Assembly (NCBI RefSeq): GCF_000935125.1
Contig: NZ_JRKI01000034.1
Location: 186,001-250,000 of the forward strand
DNA from: Streptomyces natalensis ATCC 27448
GTDB taxonomy: Bacteria; Actinomycetota; Actinomycetes; Streptomycetales; Streptomycetaceae
Length of the DNA stretch: 64,000 bases
Reading direction: 5' to 3'
Position numbers and translations under genes: made by a program. This document shows positions 57,373 through 64,000 of the stretch, piece after piece. The notes beneath the pieces were generated by a model. It searched no databases. It was not told the origin of the DNA and saw only the letters and a program-made list of their open reading frames with translations. Positions within the stretch are counted from its first letter, which is position 1, and every line of letters starts with the position of its first letter.

Positions 57373-59130
57373 TCAGTAGGGCCCGCCCTGCCGGTTGGGG
57401 TCGAACTGGCGGACCTTCGCGGCGAGATTGGAACCATCCGCGGCGACGTCATACCTCTTGCGGACGTACCCGATTGCGGCGGCGATCGATGCCACGGGAT
57501 CGTAGATGTCCACCGACGTACCGGAGACGTGGCGCGAGGCGAATGTCTGCGGAATGCACTGCATGACACCGCGGGAGCATTGGAACGGTGCCAGAACACC
57601 ATTCATTTTCTGGGTTTTTCCGCTGGGCTTGTGGACGCCGTCTCCGAAGTCGTGGACCTCGCTGAAGCCGTGCGGGGTAATGGCGTTGCTGTCCCACAGA
57701 TTGCAGACGTTCGGGTTGCCGGACGACTCGCGCACGGCGGCGGTCCTGATGCCTCTTATCCAGTTGTTGTTGGCGGGGACTCCGGCCGCCGCACAAGCCT
57801 CCTTGACCCAGTCCTCAAGGGCGCCGTCGCTCACATGTCGATTGAACGTCACGTCCTTCGGGTCAATTGCCCCCGCTCCGCTGACGCCCGTACCGCCCGT
57901 CGGTCCGCTCGTGGGCGAACTGTCACGGACCTGGAACAGTCCCGAGCGCTGCCCGAGTTCTCTCAGCGATGCCTCACCCGGTATCCCGGTGGCGTCGCTT
58001 CCGGTGTAATTCAGCACCGTACGACGGAACTCGTCATAGAGAGATTGCGTGGCCTGCTCGAAGATTCCTGGCGTGTCGGCCACCACCGTGTGCATGACCT
58101 TCTTCAGCCCGTCCTGCACCAGGGCGACATCGGCCTTCGTGCCGGCGGCCCCGGCCGGCTGCGTCTCTTCTTCCTGGGCGCTGTGCGTCGCGGCCCACAC
58201 CACCTGGTTCACGCTGACCCAGGGCAGCGCGAGAGCCGGTGACGAGCCCGCGCGTACGTTGAAGAGCTGTGACCGCTCCCCCAGTTCGACCAGTGAGCGC
58301 GTTCCGGGGGTACCCATGACGTCCGTCCCGGTGTAGCCCAGTTTCTCCTTGCGGAATCCGTCGTAGAGCTTCTGGGTTTCCGCGTCGAACACGCCGTGCG
58401 GGTCGCCGGGGGCGGCCCCCATGACCTTCTCCAGTGCGTCCTGCACCAGCGCCACATCGTCCGCCGGGTTGCTGTCGCCGGGCTCCACGGCCCGCTGTTC
58501 GGCCGCGGAGTGGGTCGCCGCCCAGATGAGCTGGTTCGACGACACCCACGGCAGCGCGGGTTCGACGGGCGTCGTAGGGGGCGAACCGGCCGCACTGGAC
58601 GAGGCGGTGGCCTTGTAGAGGAAGCCGTCCTTGTCCTTCAGCCCTGGATCGGCCGTGACGACGCCTTCCGCGAAGGCCGGCATCCCGTAGCCGTAGAGGA
58701 AACCGTCCCTACGGGGACGCGTCTTCATGTACACGCCGTTGCCTTCGGCCGAGCCGTTGGCGTTGGTGTTCCCTTCGATCGTGTACACGTTGTCCGCGTC
58801 GTATTTGTGGACGAGCCCGACGTGCTCGCCTCCCCCGGGGCCGAAGAATGCCAGCGCGCCGATCGCGGGATAGTACGAGAACCTGTCACGGCTCTTGTAC
58901 CAGGTGACACCGGTCGCGCAGGAGGCGGTGACCGGAGCGAGGTTTTTCTCATCGGCCTGCTGGAAGGCCCAGGACTGGAAGGTCTCGCACCACGCCTGGT
59001 TCTGTGACCACTCCAGCCCGGGAACGGCGGGGGAAAACTTCTGATGGTTGTTGTAGTGACCGTTCGAATAGCCTTCGCGATACCCGACCTCGGCCTTTTC
59101 GATGTCGATGAGCGTATCGGCTTGATTCAT
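57373..59130 (-). CDS. Multidomain peptidoglycan hydrolase: CHAP, two binding-like repeats, lytic transglycosylase
   Basis: A 585-residue protein. Residues about 1-165 are a CHAP amidase/endopeptidase with Cys48 (NQAWCETFQSW) and His103 (GGEHVGLVHKY). Residues about 193-300 and 303-405 are two copies of a repeat (ALPWVSxNQ...WAATHS... DVALVQDxLxKVM...YTG) resembling peptidoglycan-binding modules. After a Gly/Ser/Pro linker, residues about 435-585 are an SLT-type transglycosylase (RESSGNPN with the catalytic Glu; SRGVMQCIPQTFASRH). No signal peptide is present: it starts MNQADTLIDIEKAEVGYREG. Two lytic activities and the lack of a secretion signal recall phage tail lysins or cargo of a specialised export system, but no phage genes are nearby. 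The ATG follows aaaggcgagg. Confidence 0.8.
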   Translation of the reverse strand: MNQADTLIDIEKAEVGYREGYSNGHYNNHQKFSPAVPGLEWSQNQAWCETFQSWAFQQADEKNLAPVTASCATGVTWYKSRDRFSYYPAIGALAFFGPGGGEHVGLVHKYDADNVYTIEGNTNANGSAEGNGVYMKTRPRRDGFLYGYGMPAFAEGVVTADPGLKDKDGFLYKATASSSAAGSPPTTPVEPALPWVSSNQLIWAATHSAAEQRAVEPGDSNPADDVALVQDALEKVMGAAPGDPHGVFDAETQKLYDGFRKEKLGYTGTDVMGTPGTRSLVELGERSQLFNVRAGSSPALALPWVSVNQVVWAATHSAQEEETQPAGAAGTKADVALVQDGLKKVMHTVVADTPGIFEQATQSLYDEFRRTVLNYTGSDATGIPGEASLRELGQRSGLFQVRDSSPTSGPTGGTGVSGAGAIDPKDVTFNRHVSDGALEDWVKEACAAAGVPANNNWIRGIRTAAVRESSGNPNVCNLWDSNAITPHGFSEVHDFGDGVHKPSGKTQKMNGVLAPFQCSRGVMQCIPQTFASRHVSGTSVDIYDPVASIAAAIGYVRKRYDVAADGSNLAAKVRQFDPNRQGGPY

Positions 59131-59285
59131 CGCCTCGCCTTTCCTGTCGCCCTGTCCGTCGCCTTTCTGAGGTGCCTGGAAGAAATTTCCCGTAATATCC
59201 AAAACCAGGGGGCGGGGAAAGTGACGCGCTGCTGACGTCGGGATCTCGGAGTATCAGGCCATAAGCCCTCCCCCGCATTGAAAAT

Positions 59286-59311
59286 TGAGAATCGCCAATG
59301 AGAATCGCCAA
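59286..59311. repeat. 13-base tandem repeat, two units
   Basis: TGAGAATCGCCAA occurs twice back to back (59286-59298 and 59299-59311) in the AT-rich divergent region between the lysin and phosphotransferase genes. It may be a pair of regulator sites. Confidence 0.65.
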
Positions 59312-59329
59312 TGCTCCTATTTCAACCGA

Positions 59330-59354
59330 CGTTACCGCCCATGGTGCGGTAACG
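59330..59354. promoter_or_regulatory. Inverted repeat between divergent lysin and phosphotransferase genes
   Basis: CGTTACCGC (59330-59338) and GCGGTAACG (59346-59354), perfect 9-base arms with a 7-base spacer. Together with the 13-base direct repeats just upstream it is the only structure in the 59131-59434 region and is a likely operator. Confidence 0.6.
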
Positions 59355-59434
59355 CATCCTGAACTTGCGCGCAGGCCAGATGTCTGCACTCCGGTACGTG
59401 GCGGCGCCGCCGGGCTGATGCGTAAGGTGCCCAA

Positions 59435-60427
59435 ATGATCGACGTACCAGAGGTGTTCGCGCGGAGCACCGTCGAGCGCGAAGGAGAGCCAGGGGCGGCG
59501 TGGCTCGCCGAACTGCCCGGGATCGTGGACGAGCTGCTGGGGCGCTGGGGGTGTGTTCCTGACGGCGAGGTCATGCACGGGGGTGTCGGGGTCATCGTCC
59601 CGGTGCGACGGCGGGGCGCGGGGACCGCCGTGCTGAAGGTGTCGTTTCCGCATCCCGGCAACGTCCATGAGCCGGATGCGTTCGCGGCGTGGGGCGGGCG
59701 CGGGGCCGTTCTGCTGCACGAGCGTGACGATGAACGCTTCGCGATGCTGCTCGAGCGGGCTCGGACAGCGCGGGATCGGACGGGCCAGGGTCAGGTTGAT
59801 CGGGGTCAGGTTGATCGGCGTCATACGTCGCCCCTGGCCGAGGTCGAAGACGGCGATGAGGTGGTGACGGTCGCGGGGCGGATCAGTCGCCGCCTGGCCA
59901 TCCCCGCGCCGCCTGGGCTGCCCCGACTGCGTGACCAGGCCGATGACTGGGAGGAGCAACTGCGCAAGGATGCCGCGGAGCTGCCACACGGCTTGACGCG
60001 TTATGTGGTGGAGGCCGCTGTTGCCACCATCCGCGAGTTGGGCCGCGTCCAGCCGGACCTCCTCATCCACGGCGATCTGCACGCCGGAAACATCCTGCGC
60101 GCCGACCGTGAGCCGTGGTTGGCCATCGACCCCAAGGGGTACGCAGGAGACCCGGCTTACGACGGCGGCACGCTGCTCAAGTCGCGCGCGCTCACGCTCC
60201 TCGAAGCGGACGACCCACGCAAGGCCGTCCACCGCATCCTGGATGTCTTCGCCGAGGCCGCGGAACTCGATCGCGGCCGCGTCCGGCGATGGGCCCAGTT
60301 CCATGCCGTTCAGGCTGCATTCTGGGGCCGCCGTCACGGATTCCGGGTCGCCCGCAGTGGATCGCGGTTGGACTGGCTCACCGAATTCGCCGATCTCCTG
60401 GCGGAGTTGCTCACGGAGCACGCTTAG
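59435..60427 (+). CDS. Aminoglycoside phosphotransferase (APH(6)/hydroxyurea type)
   Basis: A 330-residue small-molecule kinase of the APH(6)/streptomycin-hydroxyurea phosphotransferase family. The nucleotide Lys is in GTAVLKVSFPHPGN, the catalytic motif is LLIHGDLHAGNIL with Asp214, and the metal motif is WLAIDPKGYAGDPAYD. The start LPGIVDELLGRWG and the C-terminal VFAEAAELDRGRVRRWA also fit. It would phosphorylate streptomycin-like aminoglycosides or hydroxyurea. In the middle, a 15-base tandem duplication (ggtcaggttgatcgg at 59789-59803 and 59804-59818) inserts GQVDRGQVDR in a loop, so activity may be changed. No aminoglycoside biosynthetic genes are nearby. Confidence 0.82.
   Translation: MIDVPEVFARSTVEREGEPGAAWLAELPGIVDELLGRWGCVPDGEVMHGGVGVIVPVRRRGAGTAVLKVSFPHPGNVHEPDAFAAWGGRGAVLLHERDDERFAMLLERARTARDRTGQGQVDRGQVDRRHTSPLAEVEDGDEVVTVAGRISRRLAIPAPPGLPRLRDQADDWEEQLRKDAAELPHGLTRYVVEAAVATIRELGRVQPDLLIHGDLHAGNILRADREPWLAIDPKGYAGDPAYDGGTLLKSRALTLLEADDPRKAVHRILDVFAEAAELDRGRVRRWAQFHAVQAAFWGRRHGFRVARSGSRLDWLTEFADLLAELLTEHA
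59789..59818 (+). repeat. 15-base in-frame tandem duplication in the phosphotransferase gene
   Basis: GGTCAGGTTGATCGG is present twice in tandem and encodes GQVDR twice. Being a multiple of three it keeps the frame. Confidence 0.75.
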
Positions 60428-60621
60428 GTCGTGACCCTTGCCCGCGGGGGCCATCCGGAAAGCTCCGCGATGCTGCTGATCCGACGCCGAATGGGGTCAG
60501 CACCGCACCCGTTCGGGTTGCCTGGCATGCAGCGCTGCTCGTGCCGCACGCACGGCCCTTGTCCATGGGCTTCATTGAAGGACGAGGGACGAGGCGATCG
60601 GTGGAGCGGAGGCAGCGACCA

Positions 60622-61983
60622 GTGGCAACGGGAATGGAGACAAACGCTGAGAGGGCAGAGGCCGCGCGCGCGGCGGCCGGTGTGGATGCGGGTGAGGGGG
60701 CGGTGCGCACGGTGGCGCGGCGGCTGTTGCCGCTGCTGTTCGTGCTGTACGTGGTGAACTTCCTCGACCGCGCCAACATCGGCGTCGCCGCGCTGGCCAT
60801 GAACGCCGACCTGCACCTGAGTTCGGCCGCCTTCGGAACGGCCGCCGGGATCTTCTTCGTCGGCTATGTCGTCTTCCACGTGCCGGCTGCCATGGCCCTG
60901 GGCCGGTTCGGCGCGCGACGCTGGCTGGCCTGCGTGATCACCACCTGGGGCCTCTGCTCGGCCGCCACCGCATTCGTCACCGACGCCCACGGCCTGTACA
61001 TGGCCCGGTTCTGCCTCGGGGTGGCCGAGGCGGGATTCTTCCCCGGTGTGGTCGCCTACTTGGCCGTCTGGATCCCTGCCCGGCAGCGCACCCGCGCCCT
61101 GGCCGCCTTCCTGTTGGCCATTCCCGTCTCCACCGCGATCGGCCTGCCCACTTCCGGCGTGCTGGTCGCGCATTCCGGCATCCTCGGCCTCAGCGGCTGG
61201 CGGTCGATGTTCCTGATCGAGGCCGTACCTGCTGTCGTCCTCGGGATCGCCGCACTGCGCCTGCTGCCCGACACCCCACGCCAGGCTGCCTGGCTGTCGA
61301 TGCCCCAACGACGTGCCCTCGAAGCCCAGTTGGCCCAGGAGGCCCCGCCCGCCTCATCGCGCCGCACCGCGCTCGGACGTGCCACGATCGGCCGCGCCGT
61401 GCACTTCGCCGTGGTGCACGCGGGCATCTCCTTCTCCCTGTACTCGCTCCAGTTCTTCCTTCCCCAGGTCATCGCCGCGCTCTTTCCTGGGGCCGGGACC
61501 TCCGGCGTCTCGGCGCTGGCGGCTCTCCCGTACGCGGTCGCGGCCCCGGCCATGCTCCTCTGGAGCCGCCGCGGCGAAACAGCCGGCTCCCGAACCTTTG
61601 TCGTCGCACTGCCCGTCGCGGTCGCCGCGCAGGCCGCCGCCCTGGCCGCGCTCTCCCATGTGCCGGTGCTCACCGTGATCGCGCTGACCGTGACGGTCGC
61701 GGGAAGTCTGGCCGTCGTACCTGCCTACTGGAGCAGGTGCACCGGCGTCCTGGCCGGCCCCCACGCAGCAATCACCATCGCCGGGGTCAACGCGCTCGGC
61801 AGCCTCGTCAGCTTCGCCGGTCCCTACGTCACCGGACACCTCACCGGTGCCACCGGCAGCTACCGGCCGGTCTACGCCCTCATCGCCTGCGCCCTGGCGG
61901 TCTCCTCGGCAGCCGCCCTCCGGCTCCCGACCGTCCCGACCGCCGCCGTCCCGTCCACCACCCCTGTTCACACGCTGAATTGA
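60622..61983 (+). CDS. MFS transporter, anion:cation symporter (ACS) family
   Basis: A 453-residue transporter. The first helix has FVLYVVNFLDRANIGVAALA, the signature of the ACS/phthalate-permease-like group, and LCLGVAEAGFFPGVVAYLAVWIP-type helix 4 follows (ARFCLGVAEAGFFPG). About 12 hydrophobic segments are seen. These carriers take up organic anions such as tartrate, glucarate or phthalate by proton symport. The GTG at 60622 has ggagg 9 bases upstream and is preferred over the in-frame ATG at 60634. No catabolic genes adjoin. A truncated glycosyltransferase follows. Confidence 0.82.
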   Translation: MATGMETNAERAEAARAAAGVDAGEGAVRTVARRLLPLLFVLYVVNFLDRANIGVAALAMNADLHLSSAAFGTAAGIFFVGYVVFHVPAAMALGRFGARRWLACVITTWGLCSAATAFVTDAHGLYMARFCLGVAEAGFFPGVVAYLAVWIPARQRTRALAAFLLAIPVSTAIGLPTSGVLVAHSGILGLSGWRSMFLIEAVPAVVLGIAALRLLPDTPRQAAWLSMPQRRALEAQLAQEAPPASSRRTALGRATIGRAVHFAVVHAGISFSLYSLQFFLPQVIAALFPGAGTSGVSALAALPYAVAAPAMLLWSRRGETAGSRTFVVALPVAVAAQAAALAALSHVPVLTVIALTVTVAGSLAVVPAYWSRCTGVLAGPHAAITIAGVNALGSLVSFAGPYVTGHLTGATGSYRPVYALIACALAVSSAAALRLPTVPTAAVPSTTPVHTLN

Positions 61984-62011
61984 CGCACCCGGCGGCGCGC
62001 GCCTCACCTGT

Positions 62012-62153
62012 GGGGCCGAACGGCTCGCCCACGCCATCCGCCGCACGATCGACAACCCCGGATACGGCGCACGCGCCCGCCGGCACGCCCGCCTCATCGC
62101 CGCCGCAGGACGGAGCGGGCCGCGTGACGGCGGCCGTGCAGCGTCCGTGCTGA
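62012..62153 (+). pseudogene. Frameshifted C-terminal fragment of an MGT-type glycosyltransferase
   Basis: From 62012 the frame reads GAERLAHAIRRTIDNPGYGA and RARRHARLIAA, then at about 62107 an extra base moves the reading frame to DGAGRVTAAVQRP before a TGA ending at 62153. Together this is the typical last helix of macrolide-type glycosyltransferases (ERLxxAIRRxLDxPxYRxxARxLAxxIAAEDGAxRV). The catalytic domains are missing. It is a remnant left after deletion of most of the gene. The other bases of 61984-62270 hold no recognised feature. Confidence 0.6.
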
Positions 62154-62270
62154 GCGGGCGGGTGGGTGGGCGTGGACATGTCGGCGGGCGTGCCCGCCGG
62201 TGTCGGCCGGCACGCCCGCTTACGGGCTTACGGGCGTACGGGGTTACGGAGTACGTCATTACGCCCGCCC

Positions 62271-63830
62271 CTACACCCGGGCCAACAGCTCCGTCCCGAC
62301 CGGAACGCCGAGGCCGGTGCACGCGTCCCAGCCCGTTGCCGCCTGGTACGTGCCGATGTCGCCGTCAGTGATGTCCCGGAAGCCGACGACGGTCTCGCCA
62401 GGTGTGATGCCGGCATACAGCTGCGGCTGCATCAGGCCGAGGCGGCGGTTCTTCGATTCGGAGAGGCGGGCGGCCAGTGCGGCCCACAGCGGAGCAACGG
62501 CGCTCGTGCCGCCGATGACTGCCTCCTGCCCGTCGATCACCACCTCGTATCCGGTGCCGCGGTCGGCGTCACCCGCCACGTCCGGGATACCGCGCCTCCG
62601 CGTCACGCCGTCGGGACTGCCCGCGGACGCCTGCCAGGACGGCCGCGCGAATGCGGTGCTGTAACCGCCGCCACTGGCCCAGCCGTCACGGTTGTTCCAC
62701 ACCGTCTCCGAGTCGATCGTACGGGTCCGGGCATCGGCCTCCAGCCGGGTGCCGCCACAGGCAAGGACGTGGGGGCTGGTGGCGGGGAAGTCGGGGTGCG
62801 GCCGGCCGTCCCGGACTCCGTCGCTCGCTCCGTGGTCACCCGCGGCCGCGCACACGGTCACTCCGAGCGCCGCCGCGTCCATGAACACCTCGTCCATCTC
62901 TCTGCGGCCTTGGGGCGTCCATGCCTCCTCCGGCTTGCCCCAGCTGATGCTGACCGCGGTCGGGGGAGGATTGGCGTGCACCGCGGCACTCACCGTGTCG
63001 ATGAAGCCTCTGTCGTCCTTCCCGCCGAAATAGACGATCTGTTGGGCCCCGGGTGCCAGCGCACCGGCCACTTCGATGTCGAGCTGTACCTCGCCGTCGT
63101 CGCCTTGGGGTCCGTCGGGGGCGTTCTGCCCGTGGCCCACACTGACGGCGGTCACGCTCGGCCGGGTCGGCAGTCCGAGACCGGTGAAGTAGTCCTTCAG
63201 GTTCTCCTGCTCGAAGCCGCCGCCGAGTTCCACGATCGCTATCGTCCGGCCGGTCCCGTCGGTCTGCGGCGGAAAGTCGTAGAGCTCTCCCAGTTGGACC
63301 GGCGAATAGGAGATTCCGTCGCCCTCGGCGGCGTCCCTACGGTGCAGATGCGGGCGCGCTTGAGGACGGTCGTCGAAGCCGAACACCCCGGTCACTATGC
63401 CGTTCCATTCGGGGAGGATCTGGAGGGTGCCGTCCCTGTGGCGGTGCTCGGTCGACTTTCCGGTGACGGGATCCGTGCTCTGGACCCAGGTGAGCCGTCC
63501 GGGATCCACCACGGTCCGCAGTTGGCCGAGGGTGCCGGCGATCTCCACCTTGCGTGCCGCCGGGTCCGTCTTCAGAACGGTCAGTCCGTGGTCCTCCGCT
63601 GTGCGGCATACGAGATCGATGTCATCGGGATTCGCACCGTAGCGCTCGGCGAATTCCTCCGTCGAGACGGTGTCGGATCCTTCGACCAGGCTTTTGGGGA
63701 GCTCTTCCCGGCGCCTCAGGACCAGGGTGACGTCGATCTGTTGGGCATCGTCCACCTCATCGATGTGGCGCGCATCAGGGACTGGCATCCGCTCGCTGCC
63801 GTCGAGAGGTGTAAATGATTTCTTTGCCAT
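62271..63830 (-). CDS. Sedolisin-type acid serine-carboxyl protease (peptidase S53)
   Basis: About 519 residues. Residues 1-160 match the S53 activation propeptide (DVTLVLRRREELPKSL, FAERYGANPDDIDLVC). The catalytic domain has Glu247 and Asp251 (EVQLDIEVAG), the oxyanion Asp332 (AAGDHGASDG) and Ser443 (GGTSAVAPLWAAL), with the same 4- and about 81-residue spacing as kumamolisin. The C-terminal calcium site is in the FRDITDGDIGTYQAATGWDA region. There is no signal peptide, which is also true of kumamolisin-like enzymes. The ATG at 63830 follows family alignment; ATG 63986 would add about 52 unaligned residues. Active at acid pH if typical of the family. Confidence 0.85.
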   Translation of the reverse strand: MAKKSFTPLDGSERMPVPDARHIDEVDDAQQIDVTLVLRRREELPKSLVEGSDTVSTEEFAERYGANPDDIDLVCRTAEDHGLTVLKTDPAARKVEIAGTLGQLRTVVDPGRLTWVQSTDPVTGKSTEHRHRDGTLQILPEWNGIVTGVFGFDDRPQARPHLHRRDAAEGDGISYSPVQLGELYDFPPQTDGTGRTIAIVELGGGFEQENLKDYFTGLGLPTRPSVTAVSVGHGQNAPDGPQGDDGEVQLDIEVAGALAPGAQQIVYFGGKDDRGFIDTVSAAVHANPPPTAVSISWGKPEEAWTPQGRREMDEVFMDAAALGVTVCAAAGDHGASDGVRDGRPHPDFPATSPHVLACGGTRLEADARTRTIDSETVWNNRDGWASGGGYSTAFARPSWQASAGSPDGVTRRRGIPDVAGDADRGTGYEVVIDGQEAVIGGTSAVAPLWAALAARLSESKNRRLGLMQPQLYAGITPGETVVGFRDITDGDIGTYQAATGWDACTGLGVPVGTELLARV

Positions 63831-64000
63831 CGATTTCACCGATTGTGCTAATTGAACGTGCAATTGGGGACTGCTGTCCTGCAATGGAGGGCGGCTGTCC
63901 CGCAAAGCCGCGCCGCGCTCGGGATCGGTCCCCGCTGACATACGCGCAGCCCACGCCGCTCTCGCGGAATCCACGGGAGCAGTCATCTTGTACAGGAGGA

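Noticed and set aside
57373..59130. A prophage, suggested by the CHAP-transglycosylase lysin.
   Set aside because: No integrase, capsid, portal, tail or terminase genes appear within the window.

Overview
The window is about 64 kb of very GC-rich DNA with strong G/C third-position bias, GGAGG-type ribosome binding sites, frequent GTG starts and many 4-base ATGA/GTGA overlaps between genes. These traits, together with a SARP regulator, an AfsK-like kinase, ECF sigma biology and many secreted enzymes, point to a Streptomyces chromosome. The many regulators and secreted proteins, and the low share of central metabolism, suggest an accessory or arm-like region. I see no rRNA, tRNA, CRISPR array, transposase or integrase.

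Layout. (1) 1-7.4 kb: a choline-to-glycine-betaine unit (betaine aldehyde dehydrogenase, permease, choline oxidase), a second large permease and a tiny cold-shock-like protein. (2) 7.5-14.4 kb, minus strand: an apparent operon of a 61-residue Arg/His-rich protein, an ABC exporter, a divergent Ser/Thr kinase with an Asp-rich insert and a 988-residue SARP regulator, flanked by decayed genes. (3) 14.6-22.2 kb: five genes joined by 4-base overlaps: a PaaK-like ligase, an MFS transporter, a twin-GNAT protein, a LuxE-like acyl-protein synthetase and a LuxC acyl reductase fused to a second PaaK-like ligase. There is no luciferase, so this looks like a carboxylate-to-aldehyde pathway for an unknown small molecule, with an AraC regulator lying tail to tail. 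(4) 23-30 kb: a DUF2000 protein, a broken acetyltransferase, a DHA2 exporter with divergent XRE regulator, an unknown protein, a PASTA-like membrane protein and an amino-acid permease.

(5) 30-47.7 kb: secreted proteins (pore-former-like protein, glycosidase-like protein, M9 collagenase, S1 protease), a PP2C phosphatase, an SDR/LysR pair, a divergent RibD-like reductase/TetR pair with a near-perfect operator, a hydroxy-acid oxidase, a VOC protein, a GNAT and a P450. (6) 47.9-51.7 kb: an ECF sigma factor that carries its own HX3CX2C anti-sigma-type zinc motif, a transmembrane segment and an extracellular CAP/SCP domain. It is followed by a secreted CAP paralogue and a papain-like protease that share an almost identical leader. 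The same GTTATCC-N15-GTCTC motif lies upstream of the sigma gene and the CAP gene, which suggests a self-controlled surface-sensing regulon. (7) 51.8-64 kb: a serine beta-lactamase-like protein, a lipoprotein, an I36/beta-gamma-crystallin protein with a heptanucleotide repeat, AraC and MarR regulators, a CHAP-transglycosylase lysin without signal peptide, an aminoglycoside phosphotransferase, an MFS transporter, a frameshifted glycosyltransferase tail and a sedolisin (S53) protease.

The two systems that look least described are the LuxC/LuxE/PaaK operon and the sigma-CAP locus. All functional calls rest on motif and family recognition by eye; no database search was run.
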